Shown: positions 47,813-57,091 of the stretch, one piece after another
Layout: each line of letters opens with the position of its first letter
Numbering within the stretch: the stretch's first letter is position 1
Made by a program: the position numbers and the translations under genes
Notes under the pieces: generated by a model
The model's database searches: none
The model's input: only the letters and a program-made list of their open reading frames with translations
Told to the model about the DNA's origin: nothing
Assembly: GCF_904067045.1 (NCBI RefSeq)
Contig: NZ_CAJFDC010000014.1
Span: 124,001-188,000, forward strand
DNA: 64,000 bases
From: Pseudomonas sp. FEN
GTDB taxonomy: Bacteria > Pseudomonadota > Gammaproteobacteria > Pseudomonadales > Pseudomonadaceae
Reading direction: 5' to 3'

Positions 47813-49090
47813 TTAATCGGTGTAGCGCGTACCGTAGTGTTTCAATAGTTGCACGCGCCTGGAGGGCTGCAAATTGGCCAATCGCACATTCCCCCCGTAG
47901 TGTGCCAATACCCGGTGATCCATCAGTCGCCGCCAGAGAAAAGGCACATAGGCCCAGACAATCATGCTCGCATAACCATATGGCAGTTGCGGCGCCTCAT
48001 CGAAATGACGCAATGCCTGATAACTGCGCGTCGGATACGCATGGTGATCGGAGTGCCGTTGAAGTTGGAACAGAAAGATATTGGTGACAATTCGATTGCT
48101 GTTCCAGGAGTGTCGTGGCGAACAGCGCTCATAACGACCGTTGGGCAGTTTCTGGCGCAACAGGCCGTAGTGCTCGACATAGTTCACCACCTCCAGCAGC
48201 GAAAAGCCGTAGACCCCCTGGATCAGCAGGAAGGGAATCACCCCACTGCCCAGCCAGAGGATCAAGCCGCCCCACATCACCACGCTGAACAACCAGGCCC
48301 CCAGCACGGTGTTGCTCCAGTGCAGAACCGGCAGCCCCAGCTTGCCCAGGCGCCCGCGTTCCAGTTGCCAGGCCGAGCGCAGGCTGTGATAGACCGAGCG
48401 CGGCAGGAAGCTCCAGAAGCTCTCCCCAAGACGCGAGCTGGCCGGATCTTCCGGCGTGGCGACCCGCACGTGGTGGCCACGGTTGTGCTCGACAAAGAAG
48501 TGGCCATAGAAAGTCGGCGCCAGGGACAGCTTCGCCAGGAACTGCTCCAGTGGTCGGCTCTTGTGTCCCAGCTCATGAGCGATGTTAATGGCAATCCCGG
48601 TGGCGGCACCGGTGGACATCGCCATGCCCAGGTAGGTAAAGGCACTGACGCGGCCATGCGCCTGGGCCCGCTCGGTGACATAGGCCAGCAGTGAAGCCGG
48701 CCCGCCGTGCCATGACCAGGCCTCGCTCAGGCGCAACAGCCCGCCGTCGATCAGCCAGTCGATGCCACCCGCCGCCAGCCAGGCAGTACTGAGCACGGAC
48801 AGCGTGACCAGGGCCACGCAGGTGTAGATGATCCAGCGATAGTAGGTTTGTTTCTCAAGATCCGGAACCACGGTTTCCGGTGGATTGCTGCGGTCTTCAC
48901 CGAGCAGGCCGTCGATCATCGGGATCAGCCCGAAAATCACCAGCACCCCGCTCCACCACAAGGACTGGATCCCGGTAGCAAGGGCGAACACGCCGGACAA
49001 CAGCGGCGTGGCCATCGGCAACGCACCGAGCCACCAGAGATGGCGCTTACCGTCGGTCCAGACCCCAGGCGCCGCCAGGGAAGCGCTCAT
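47813..49090 (-). CDS. alkB: Alkane 1-monooxygenase (AlkB)
   Basis: A 425-residue integral membrane di-iron hydroxylase that oxidises alkanes using rubredoxin electrons. All histidine motifs are present: HELGHK (His172-His176), EHNRGHHVRVATPED (His202-His207), NYVEHYG (His307) and LQRHSDHHA (His346-His350). About six membrane helices are visible. ATG 49090 (MSASLAAPG) follows GAGGTGG; a GTG at 49099 is the alternative. No rubredoxin or rubredoxin reductase gene is in the window, so electrons must come from elsewhere. Confidence 0.95.
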   Translation of the reverse strand: MSASLAAPGVWTDGKRHLWWLGALPMATPLLSGVFALATGIQSLWWSGVLVIFGLIPMIDGLLGEDRSNPPETVVPDLEKQTYYRWIIYTCVALVTLSVLSTAWLAAGGIDWLIDGGLLRLSEAWSWHGGPASLLAYVTERAQAHGRVSAFTYLGMAMSTGAATGIAINIAHELGHKSRPLEQFLAKLSLAPTFYGHFFVEHNRGHHVRVATPEDPASSRLGESFWSFLPRSVYHSLRSAWQLERGRLGKLGLPVLHWSNTVLGAWLFSVVMWGGLILWLGSGVIPFLLIQGVYGFSLLEVVNYVEHYGLLRQKLPNGRYERCSPRHSWNSNRIVTNIFLFQLQRHSDHHAYPTRSYQALRHFDEAPQLPYGYASMIVWAYVPFLWRRLMDHRVLAHYGGNVRLANLQPSRRVQLLKHYGTRYTD

Positions 49091-49334
49091 GGCAGCCACC
49101 TCGGGACCGAAACCACGGGCGACCGCAGATCCGGATGACAGGCAGGCAGAGACAGAGCAAATGCGTCACAAAGCGTTATTTTCATTATTTTAATCGCTCA
49201 AATGCACTTTTAAAAAAAACATTCAAAACATTTTTTTAAATATTTAGCTCGGTTTCGTTAGCCCGTCAACTATTTTTTTCACTGAGATTTGAATGTCGCT
49301 CGTGGAACCTCTGGCCGACCTCGCAGGCGCTCGC
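49091..49334. promoter_or_regulatory. AT-rich upstream region of alkB
   Basis: This 244-base gap contains long A/T runs (49211-49246), including TTTTTTTAAATATTTA, which resembles the element at 44769-44795. The alkB promoter must lie here, but no single -35/-10 pair stands out. Confidence 0.45.
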
Positions 49335-50327
49335 TCAGGAAGGCCCGAGTACCGCAGTTGCTGGGGCAAAGGCGAGGTGGTGGCGCGGTTTTGCCTGCCG
49401 GGCGATGTCCCGGACCAGATCGGCCACCGGCTCCGCGGCGGTGACGGGCAGCATGTGCCCGGCCCCTTCGATAATTTCCAAGCGCAGGCCCGGCAGTTTG
49501 CCGAGCATCGATTCGCCATGCTTGCGGTAACTGAGTACACGATCCCCGGATCCGTAGATCAAGCCCACCGGAAGTGTCAGCTGCGGGTAGCGCCTGACCA
49601 TTTCCGGGAGATCGTTGTTCATCGTGGCGACCTCGCTGGAGGCGCAATAGAAGTTGTTGCTGCGTAGCCCCAGCAGCCCGCCGCCGCGCTCGGCAAAGTC
49701 CTCGGGCGGCGGCTCGGGGGCGAACACCGCCTTGATCAGGCCCTTGCGTCCGAGCATCCCCAAGGGCACCGAGAGGGTTCGCGCGAGCCAACCGCGCAAC
49801 CACGCGGGCCTCACCCACAGGGACAGAAACATCAGGGGCAGGACGCGCTGGGGATGGGTCAAGGGCGCCACCAGCACCAGGCCACACACCAACTGCGGAT
49901 GGTCAAGCGCCAGGGACAAGGCCAACGCGCCGCCCAGCGAATGCCCGAGTACCAGGGGCCGGTCCAGGTCGAGGGTACGAATGAATTCGGCGATCAGCCC
50001 GGCCTGCGCCGGGATATCGACCCTGGCGCCCGGACTGCGGGATGAGTAACCGGAACCGGGACGATCCAGGGTGATCACCCTGAACTGCTCGCGCAAACAC
50101 GGCGACAAGGCATAGGTCAGGTTGCGCCCACAACCGGTCAGCCCATGGATCATCACCAATGCCGGGCCACTGCCCTCGTCCTGATAATGAATCCGCTCCC
50201 CACCCACCTCGATGAAACGCCCCTCGGGTGGCACCTTGGCCTCAATGTACCGATCGATCCGCGAGCTGATAGCCCACAACGCGGCATTCACCGCCGCAAA
50301 AATTGCAATTCCCACAATCCATTCCAT
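49335..50327 (-). CDS. Membrane-anchored alpha/beta hydrolase
   Basis: A 330-residue hydrolase with an N-terminal helix (IVGIAIFAAVNAALWAI) that probably anchors it to the inner membrane. IHGLTGCGRN is the oxyanion loop, GHSLGG the nucleophile elbow, GSGDRV the acid region and GAGHMLP the catalytic His. An esterase or lipase-like activity is likely. It lies between alkB and the divergent monooxygenase; in that setting it could cleave esters made by the BVMO. GAGGAG precedes the ATG. Confidence 0.87.
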   Translation of the reverse strand: MEWIVGIAIFAAVNAALWAISSRIDRYIEAKVPPEGRFIEVGGERIHYQDEGSGPALVMIHGLTGCGRNLTYALSPCLREQFRVITLDRPGSGYSSRSPGARVDIPAQAGLIAEFIRTLDLDRPLVLGHSLGGALALSLALDHPQLVCGLVLVAPLTHPQRVLPLMFLSLWVRPAWLRGWLARTLSVPLGMLGRKGLIKAVFAPEPPPEDFAERGGGLLGLRSNNFYCASSEVATMNNDLPEMVRRYPQLTLPVGLIYGSGDRVLSYRKHGESMLGKLPGLRLEIIEGAGHMLPVTAAEPVADLVRDIARQAKPRHHLAFAPATAVLGPS

Positions 50328-50482
50328 TGCTTGCTCCTCGCAGCCCTGCGTCGAGGCGCTATACCGGGATTGGCTGCCACCTCGAGAATCGCCTACACCT
50401 CATGTACCGGCCCATCGGTCGGATGAGTCGTCAGCATTCGGCAGGCCACTAGCGTAGGCGATATTTTCAGACAAGCTATTTA

Positions 50483-50506
50483 AATTATTTTTTAAAACAT
50501 TTAATT
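50483..50506. promoter_or_regulatory. AT-rich element in the divergent promoter region
   Basis: AATTATTTTTTAAA at 50483-50496 is identical to 44769-44782 and is followed by ATTTAATT (50499-50506). It lies about 80 bases before the monooxygenase start in the 255-base divergent region. Confidence 0.5.
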
Positions 50507-50582
50507 TAATTGTGCAATGCTGAAGACTCACCCAGCGCTGCCGCTCAGCGGCGGACGCGCGTCCCCCCCCGAGGTACACGGC

Positions 50583-52142
50583 ATGAATGCGTACTCGTCA
50601 CCCGCGCCGGACGGCGAAGCCGTTGAGATTGCGATCATCGGCGCTGGCTTTGCCGGACTGTGCATGGCCATCCGATTGAAGCAGGCCGGCTTCAACGACT
50701 TCTTTGTCGCCGAGCAAGCCGACGCCCTGGGCGGCACCTGGCGCGACAACCACTATCCGGGCTGCGCTTGCGATGTGCAGTCGCATGTCTACTCCTTCTC
50801 TTTCGCGCCCAATGCGCACTGGAGCCGGCAATTTGCACCCCAGGCGGAAATTCGCGCCTACCTTGAGCGTTGCGCGGCGGACTTTGCGATCACCGCGCAC
50901 CTGCGCTTCGGCATGGGCCTGAGCCGCGCGGTGTTCGACGAAAGCCACCAGCGCTGGGCCCTGGACTTTACCGACGGGCGCCGGGTGTCGGCACGCGTAC
51001 TGATTTGCGGCACGGGTGGACTCTCGCGTCCGGCATTGCCGGCGATTGCCGGGCTGGCCGACTTCCAGGGCAAGCGCTTCCATTCCCAGCACTGGGATCA
51101 CCACTATGCACTGGAAGGCAAGCGGGTCGCGGTGATCGGTACCGGTGCCAGCGCGATCCAATTCGTGCCACGGATCGCCGCACGGGTGGCCCACCTGAGC
51201 CTGTTCCAACGTACGCCGCCGTGGATCCTGCCGAAACCCGACCGCCCATTGTCGGCCGCCGAACGCTGGTTGTTCCGGCACCTGCCCTTTACCCAACGCC
51301 TGGCCCGCTCGACCATTTACTGGGCACTGGAAAGCCGGGTGATTGCCTTCTCCCGCTATCCGTGGTTGATGAAGCAGGTGCAGAAAGTCGCCTTGCGCCA
51401 TCTGCACCGGCAAATCGCCGCGCCAGCGCTGCGCCGGACCCTGACGCCCGACTACACCATCGGTTGCAAGCGCATCCTGATCTCCAACGACTACTACCCG
51501 GCGCTGACGCACAGCCACGTACAGGTGGTCAGCCAGCCGGTAACGCGGATCGAGGCCGATGCCGTCGTCACCGCCGATGGTGTTCGCCACCCCGTGGATT
51601 GCCTGATCTTCGGCACCGGCTTCCAGGCCACCGAGCCCCTGCCCCGGGGCCTGATCACCGGACGCAACGGCCTCGACATCCTCGATGCCTGGAGCGATGG
51701 CGCCCACGCCTACCTGGGCACCTGCCTGCCGGGCTACCCGAACTTCTTCATGATCATCGGTCCGAACACCGGGCTGGGGCACAATTCGATGATCCTGATG
51801 ATCGAGGCCCAGGTCGCCTACATCCTTCAGGCCCTGGAGCAGATGCGCAGCCAGCGGCTCGAAACCCTGGAGGTCAAGCCCGACGTCGAAAGTCGTTACA
51901 ACGAGCAGATCCAGCGGCAGCTCCAGCGCGCGATCTGGTCAACCGGCGGCTGTCGCAGCTGGTACCTGGACCCGCGCACCGGCAAGAACACCACCCTCTG
52001 GCCCGGCTCGACCTGGCGTTTCCGACAGATCACGCGTCACTTCGAGCTCAACGACTATCGGGTCTCGGCTCAGCTATCGCCACGCCCGGAACCGGCCCCC
52101 ACCAGCGTTCAAGCACAATCCTCGGGGAGCCCGCGCCCATGA
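50583..52142 (+). CDS. FAD-dependent Baeyer-Villiger-type monooxygenase (AlmA-like family)
   Basis: The product has 519 residues. The FAD Rossmann motif is IIGAGFAGLCMA, followed by GGTWRDNHYPGCACD. The BVMO fingerprint is FQGKRFHSQHWD (Phe161 to Trp171) and the NADPH motif VIGTGASAIQF. Such enzymes insert oxygen next to a ketone, giving an ester; the related AlmA acts on long alkanes. ATG 50583 has GAGGTACACGGC upstream. A longer frame from 50517 was not used. Its stop overlaps the next gene's start (ATGA). Confidence 0.9.
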   Translation: MNAYSSPAPDGEAVEIAIIGAGFAGLCMAIRLKQAGFNDFFVAEQADALGGTWRDNHYPGCACDVQSHVYSFSFAPNAHWSRQFAPQAEIRAYLERCAADFAITAHLRFGMGLSRAVFDESHQRWALDFTDGRRVSARVLICGTGGLSRPALPAIAGLADFQGKRFHSQHWDHHYALEGKRVAVIGTGASAIQFVPRIAARVAHLSLFQRTPPWILPKPDRPLSAAERWLFRHLPFTQRLARSTIYWALESRVIAFSRYPWLMKQVQKVALRHLHRQIAAPALRRTLTPDYTIGCKRILISNDYYPALTHSHVQVVSQPVTRIEADAVVTADGVRHPVDCLIFGTGFQATEPLPRGLITGRNGLDILDAWSDGAHAYLGTCLPGYPNFFMIIGPNTGLGHNSMILMIEAQVAYILQALEQMRSQRLETLEVKPDVESRYNEQIQRQLQRAIWSTGGCRSWYLDPRTGKNTTLWPGSTWRFRQITRHFELNDYRVSAQLSPRPEPAPTSVQAQSSGSPRP

Positions 52143-53044
52143 ACACATTCGACGGCAAGGTGGCGGCCATTACCGGTGCTGGCGCCGGCATGGGTCGCGC
52201 CCTGGCCATTGCCCTGGCCCGCGAAGGCTGCCATCTGGCCCTGGCGGACAACAACCCCCAAGGCCTGGCGCAAACCCTGGAGTTGGCCAGGGCCGCCGCG
52301 CTGCTGCCGCTGCGCATGACCACCCGGGTACTCGATGTGGCCGAGCGCCAGGCCCTGTTCGACTGGGCTGCCGCCACGGCCGCCGAGCATGGCGGCATCA
52401 ACCTGGTCTTCAACAATGCCGGGGTGGCACTGTCGAGTACCGTCGAAGGCATGAACCAGGAAGACCTCGACTGGATCGTCGGGATCAACTTCTGGGGCGT
52501 GGTCCATGGCACCCAGGCCTTCCTGCCCTACCTCAGGCAGACCGGCAACGGGCACATCATCAATACCTCCAGCGTCTTCGGCCTGTTCGCCCAACCCGGG
52601 ATGAGCGCCTACAACGCCAGCAAGTTCGCCGTGCGCGGCTTCACCGAGTCGTTGCGCCAGGAACTGGACCTGATGGGTATTGGCGTCTCGGCCACTTGCG
52701 TGCACCCCGGTGGCATCCGCACCGATATCGCCCGCTCCAGTCGTATCCGCGACAACGTCAAGGGCTTGCTGATCGATAACGAGGACCAGGCGCGGGCGGA
52801 TTTCGAGAAGCTCTTCATTACCGATGCCGATCAGGCGGCCCGGGTGATCCTCCACGGCGTGCGCCGAAACCGCCGGCGGGTGCTGATCGGGCGCGATGCG
52901 CGGATCCTCGATCTGCTGGTGCGCCTGCTCCCCAGCGCCTATCAGACCCTGGTGGTGTTCGTCACGCGACGGATGTCGCCCTTGGGTAAACGCAAGAGCC
53001 GACCTGGCGTCCGTGATGCCAAGGACCCAGGCGGTGTCAATTGA
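52139..53044 (+). CDS. Short-chain dehydrogenase/reductase
   Basis: A 301-residue SDR: ITGAGAGMGRALA, NNAGVALSST, Ser in INTSSVFGLFAQ, and YNASKFAVRGFTESLRQEL with Tyr-x3-Lys. A C-terminal extension of about 50 basic residues ends the protein. Coupled by ATGA to the monooxygenase gene, it likely oxidises an alcohol to the ketone the BVMO uses, or handles the alcohol product. The much longer open frame from 50870 is an out-of-frame shadow of the monooxygenase gene at its 5' end. Confidence 0.88.
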   Translation: MNTFDGKVAAITGAGAGMGRALAIALAREGCHLALADNNPQGLAQTLELARAAALLPLRMTTRVLDVAERQALFDWAAATAAEHGGINLVFNNAGVALSSTVEGMNQEDLDWIVGINFWGVVHGTQAFLPYLRQTGNGHIINTSSVFGLFAQPGMSAYNASKFAVRGFTESLRQELDLMGIGVSATCVHPGGIRTDIARSSRIRDNVKGLLIDNEDQARADFEKLFITDADQAARVILHGVRRNRRRVLIGRDARILDLLVRLLPSAYQTLVVFVTRRMSPLGKRKSRPGVRDAKDPGGVN

Positions 53045-53058
53045 AAGGAGTACCTGCC

Positions 53059-53886
53059 ATGTTCCCTGTACGCCGTGATGTCCATGTCGACCTGCCCGCC
53101 GAGCGTGCCAAGGACTGGCATGCCCACGGGCCCTGGGTCACGCATTTCTTCAATGCCCTGTCCTTGCTCTTTCCCTCGGGCGAGCTGTTCTTCATGGACA
53201 GCGTGCGCCATTACCGTGGGCAGGTGCACGACCCCGAGCTCAGGCGTCAGATCCAGGGCTTCCTCGGCCAGGAAGCCATGCACAGCCGCGAGCATCTGCG
53301 CTACAACGACATGCTGCAAGGCGCCGGCCTGCCGGCGCACAAGCTGGATCGACGGTTGCGGATGATTCTCGACTTCCAGAAAAAGCATTTCCCGCCCGCC
53401 GTCAACCTGGGCATCACCATTGCCCTGGAACATTACACGGCGATGCTCGCCGACCTGCTGCTACGCGATCCGAGCCGCTTCGACGACTCGGTCGAAAGCT
53501 ATCGGCAGATGTGGATGTGGCATGCGCTGGAAGAAACCGAGCACAAGTCGGTGGCCTTCGACGTATGGAATAGCGCGCTCAAGCCCGGCCCGAGGCGCTA
53601 CCTGATCCGGATCGGCACCATGCTGAGCACCACGCTGATGTTCTGGCTGGTGGTGTTCGACTTCCATGTACGCCTGCTGATCGCCGACCGCAAGGCCGGT
53701 CATCACCTGAAAGGCTGGTGGAGCATGACCAGGTACCTGCTCGGTCGCCACGGCGTGTTTCCGCGCATCGCCCTGCCCTGGCTGGCTTACTTCAAACCCG
53801 GCTTCCATCCCTGGGACCATGACAACCGCGAGCATCTGCGGCGCATCGATACCCTGGTCGAGGCGCTGGACAGGCACCGTCCATGA
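53059..53886 (+). CDS. PF10118 'metal-dependent hydrolase' family protein
   Basis: A 275-residue largely helical protein. ExxH-type metal motifs are visible: QEAMHSREH near residue 75, and EETEHKSVAFD near residue 162. The fold is probably a ferritin-like di-iron helical bundle; the family name is historical and the reaction unproven. AAAGGAG (53044-53050) is eight bases before ATG 53059. It is the third gene of the monooxygenase operon and ends six bases from the opposing efflux operon. Confidence 0.82.
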   Translation: MFPVRRDVHVDLPAERAKDWHAHGPWVTHFFNALSLLFPSGELFFMDSVRHYRGQVHDPELRRQIQGFLGQEAMHSREHLRYNDMLQGAGLPAHKLDRRLRMILDFQKKHFPPAVNLGITIALEHYTAMLADLLLRDPSRFDDSVESYRQMWMWHALEETEHKSVAFDVWNSALKPGPRRYLIRIGTMLSTTLMFWLVVFDFHVRLLIADRKAGHHLKGWWSMTRYLLGRHGVFPRIALPWLAYFKPGFHPWDHDNREHLRRIDTLVEALDRHRP

Positions 53887-53892
53887 CCCCTC

Positions 53893-55038
53893 TCAGTCCG
53901 GCTCCACGGGCTGAACCTGGCTGGCGGTGTCGATACTCACCACCACCGACATCCCCGGGCGCAGCCGGTTGATCTCCTCCTGCCCCGGGTCCACGGTGAT
54001 CCGCACCGGCACTCGCTGGGCGATCTTGACGAAGTTGCCAGTGGCATTGTCGGCCTGCAACAGGCTGAACTCCGAACCGGTCGCCGGGGCAATGCGCTGA
54101 ACCCGGCCCGTGAACCGGCGATGGTTGAGGGCATCGATGGTGAAGGTTGCCGCCTGCCCTTCGCGTACCGACGCCATCTGGGTTTCCTTCATGTTGGCAA
54201 TCACCCAGTGCCGATCCGGCACCAGGGCCATCAACTGCGCGCCGGAGTTCACATACGCCCCCAGCCGGACCCCGATCTGTCCCAGTTGGCCATCCCGGGG
54301 GGCGGTGATGCGGGTATTGGACAGGTCGATCCGCGCCAGCTCCACCGCCGCCTCGGCATTAGTCACGGCCGCCTCCAGTGAATCCCGGTTGACCAGCACC
54401 GTTTGCAGATCCTGGCGGGAGATATCCAGCGCCGCCCGGGCCTGAGCCACTGCCGCGCCCGTCTGGGCACGGTCGGCGCGGGTCACATCCAGTTCGCGCC
54501 GGGACACCGACCCATCGGCGATCAGCGCCTCGTTGCGCTTGAGGTCGGCGCTGCTCTTGAGCACCTGGGCCCGGCTGTTGTCGAGCGCGGCCTGGCGCTG
54601 CTCGATGGTCGCCTCGGCGCTGCGCCGTTGTTGCCGGTTGTTGGCCAGCGCGGCCTTCTGCACCGCGAGTTGGGCCAACGCCTGGTCCAGCCGCTGCTTA
54701 TAGATACGGTCGTCGAGGCGCACCAGCAGGTCGCCGGCCTTGACGAACTGGAAGTCCTGCACCGGCACCTCGAACACATATCCACTGAGCTGCGGACCGA
54801 TCAGCGTCACCTGCCCGCGGATCAGCGCATTCTCGGTGCTTTCGATCGCGCTGCCGAATGGCGGCAGTTGCCAGGCATACAGCACAATCAACACGCCAGT
54901 GATGGCAATCGCGGCAAACCCCAGCGAAGAGACGATCCGCACCCCCAGGGACCGCGGTTCGGTGGACGAGGCCCCTGTGGGGGTGAGCCCTTCGGGAGTG
55001 GCTGCAATGGCATTGGTGGTGGTCGCAGGTTCGCTCAT
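53893..55038 (-). CDS. HlyD/EmrA-type membrane fusion protein
   Basis: A 381-residue periplasmic adaptor with one N-terminal helix (SLGFAAIAITGVLIVLYAW). Two biotinyl-lipoyl halves (ENALIRGQVTLIGPQLSGYV; NTRITAPRDGQLGQIGVRLGAYV in part) surround a long alpha-helical hairpin of about residues 110-235, rich in Ala, Gln and Arg. It links the inner-membrane pump encoded upstream to an outer-membrane channel, which is not encoded here. The ATG overlaps the pump gene's stop (ATGA). Confidence 0.9.
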   Translation of the reverse strand: MSEPATTTNAIAATPEGLTPTGASSTEPRSLGVRIVSSLGFAAIAITGVLIVLYAWQLPPFGSAIESTENALIRGQVTLIGPQLSGYVFEVPVQDFQFVKAGDLLVRLDDRIYKQRLDQALAQLAVQKAALANNRQQRRSAEATIEQRQAALDNSRAQVLKSSADLKRNEALIADGSVSRRELDVTRADRAQTGAAVAQARAALDISRQDLQTVLVNRDSLEAAVTNAEAAVELARIDLSNTRITAPRDGQLGQIGVRLGAYVNSGAQLMALVPDRHWVIANMKETQMASVREGQAATFTIDALNHRRFTGRVQRIAPATGSEFSLLQADNATGNFVKIAQRVPVRITVDPGQEEINRLRPGMSVVVSIDTASQVQPVEPD

Positions 55039-56696
55039 CGTGACGGGGCACCGCTGGTCAAGGTGGAAGACGGGGCGTTACGGGCGCTCTTCTTGTTCAT
55101 GCTGAGCAACCACAGGCTGCGGGTGAAGATCCACAGCATGGTCAACAGCGCAATCACCGCGATCAGCATGAATACGTCGTTATAGGCCAGGATATTGGCC
55201 TCGCGGGTAGCGGACGCGGCCAGTGCCTGCATGCCCTGGGTGGTGCGCAGCGCCGGATCGAAGATCACTCCCGCATAGGCTGCGCCAGTGCTTTGCAGGC
55301 GCGCGGCCACCTGCGGGTCGATCAGGCTCAGGTGTTCGACGATACTGCTGGAATGGAATTTTTCCCGCACCACCTGAAAGGTTCCCAGCAAGGCGGAACC
55401 GATCAGACCACCCAGGTTGTTGCAGATCCCGAACAACACCGAAAAACTCACCAGGTTGCGCGGGTTGGTCATCACGTTGCGGGTGCCCAGCGCCATGGTC
55501 GGGCCGAGGAAAAAGGTACCGCCGAAAGCCAGCAGGAACTGGCTGGCATACATGTTGGCCGGGCGTGTCAGGTTGCTGGAAAAACTGTCCATCGACGAAC
55601 CGGCGGTCATTAGCGCCAAGGAGATGATCAGCGGTTTGAACAGATGCTCGGGGTGAATGGTCAGGGCGCTGACAACCAGCCCGGCGATGCTGCCCAGCAA
55701 CATCACGACGTAGAGGCTGCGCATCTGCTCGCTGCCCATGTTCAAGGCCTGCAGAAACCCCACCGCGCCAGTAGACTGCTCCGACAGCACCATGCGGATC
55801 AGAATCACCGCCAGCCCCAGGCGGATCATCGCCCCGCTGCCCAGCCAGCGGGTCATCAGCATCGGGTTGCTGCGGTTGTGCTCAATGGCCAGTCCGGCGA
55901 GGATCAAGACGATGGAAGCCGCCGAAGCGATCCCGATCCAGGGCGCTTCCAGCCACCAGTCGATCCGTCCCAGGGACAGCACCGCGCACAGCAGCGCCAC
56001 GCCACTGGCGAGGATGGCGAAGGTCAGGAAGTCGAGTTTCTCAAAAGTCTTGAAGCGGTCGCCCGGCGGCAGCTTGAGCAGGAACACACAGCCCAGGGCC
56101 GCCAGGGCCAGCCCCAGTTCGAACAGATACAGCCCCCGCCACTCGGCGATCTGCAACAGATCTTCGGAAAACAGCCGCGCCAGGGGCAATGCCAGTTGGG
56201 AGGTGCCCAACCCCAGCACCAGGGCCTTGAGCCGCCACTTCGCCGGGAAGGCCTGGATCATGTAATACAAGCCCAGGGAATTGAGGGCCGCCCCGACCAT
56301 CCCGTGGGCCGCCCGTACGGCAATTGCCGAACTCAGGTCGTTGACGAACAGATGACCGAAGGTCACCAGCGCATAGAGCACCAGGAACACCTCGGTGAAG
56401 GCCCGCAGGCCGAACTGCTGGCGAAACTTCACCAGCAGCAGGTTCATCGAGACGTTGGTCATGACATAGGCCGCCGGCAGCCAGGCCATCTCCGCCGTGG
56501 TCGCGCCCAGGGCGCCTTGCAGGTACGGCAGGTTGGCGATCACCAGCGAGTTGCCCAACCCACCGGTCAGGGCCACCAGCAGACCGACCATGGCATAGGC
56601 CCAGCGCCTGGGCGTGGAATGCACCGGCGTCGACGGCGATCCGGGCAGGCTGGGGCGCTCGTGGGGCAGCCAGTCGCGCGGCGCGTAGTGATTCAT
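55035..56696 (-). CDS. EmrB-type MFS drug efflux transporter (DHA2)
   Basis: A 553-residue transporter with about 14 membrane helices. LVIANLPYLQGALGATTAEMAWLPAAYVM in part resembles the DHA2 start; PAKWRLKALVLGLG and the TLTGGLGN-like first helix fit EmrB relatives. The C-terminus is basic. MNHYAPRDW at 56696 is taken as the start, with GGAG 11 bases upstream; a GTG at 56717 is possible. No regulator gene is adjacent. Substrate unknown. Confidence 0.88.
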   Translation of the reverse strand: MNHYAPRDWLPHERPSLPGSPSTPVHSTPRRWAYAMVGLLVALTGGLGNSLVIANLPYLQGALGATTAEMAWLPAAYVMTNVSMNLLLVKFRQQFGLRAFTEVFLVLYALVTFGHLFVNDLSSAIAVRAAHGMVGAALNSLGLYYMIQAFPAKWRLKALVLGLGTSQLALPLARLFSEDLLQIAEWRGLYLFELGLALAALGCVFLLKLPPGDRFKTFEKLDFLTFAILASGVALLCAVLSLGRIDWWLEAPWIGIASAASIVLILAGLAIEHNRSNPMLMTRWLGSGAMIRLGLAVILIRMVLSEQSTGAVGFLQALNMGSEQMRSLYVVMLLGSIAGLVVSALTIHPEHLFKPLIISLALMTAGSSMDSFSSNLTRPANMYASQFLLAFGGTFFLGPTMALGTRNVMTNPRNLVSFSVLFGICNNLGGLIGSALLGTFQVVREKFHSSSIVEHLSLIDPQVAARLQSTGAAYAGVIFDPALRTTQGMQALAASATREANILAYNDVFMLIAVIALLTMLWIFTRSLWLLSMNKKSARNAPSSTLTSGAPSR

Positions 56697-57091
56697 CCGG
56701 GGCTCAGCTCCAAACACTGCAATGCGAGTCTCTTCAGCTGTTTCACAGATTACCTGAATCGAGGCTGTCCATTGATCAAAAACAACAGGACATTCATCTC
56801 TTATTCATAGGCTTTTCACATTTGGGCGTTTACCGTAGAATCCAGCCCGCGCTCCGCACCAGGGAACTGATAAAAATCATGAACATAACGCTGTTATGCA
56901 GCTTTGACATTTGTTTTTTTTAGGCTTTAATCGCGGCATGTCTTTTATTACCCCTGTATCATCCCACGGTCTTGCCTCTATGCTTGCCCGCATAAAAGGC
57001 ATCGTTCATTGTGCCTGAGCGTTGAGTCCGGCATGCTATCGGCTGGCTTGAAGCATCGCCGCACCATTGAAACCTTTCTGGAAAGAAGCCT
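56697..57091. other. 395-base divergent gap before arnC
   Basis: Holds the promoters for the efflux operon and the arn operon. TTGACA (56904-56909) and TTTAAT (56926-56931), 16 bases apart, form a plausible arn promoter, which would leave a leader of about 150 bases. No arnB remnant was recognised in any frame. No clear PmrA or PhoP repeat was found. Confidence 0.5.

Noticed and set aside
56938..57018. A 26-codon leader frame (MSFITPVSSHGLAS) before arnC
   Set aside because: Its ATG falls at about the predicted transcription start and lacks a ribosome site. There is no regulatory hairpin I could define after it.
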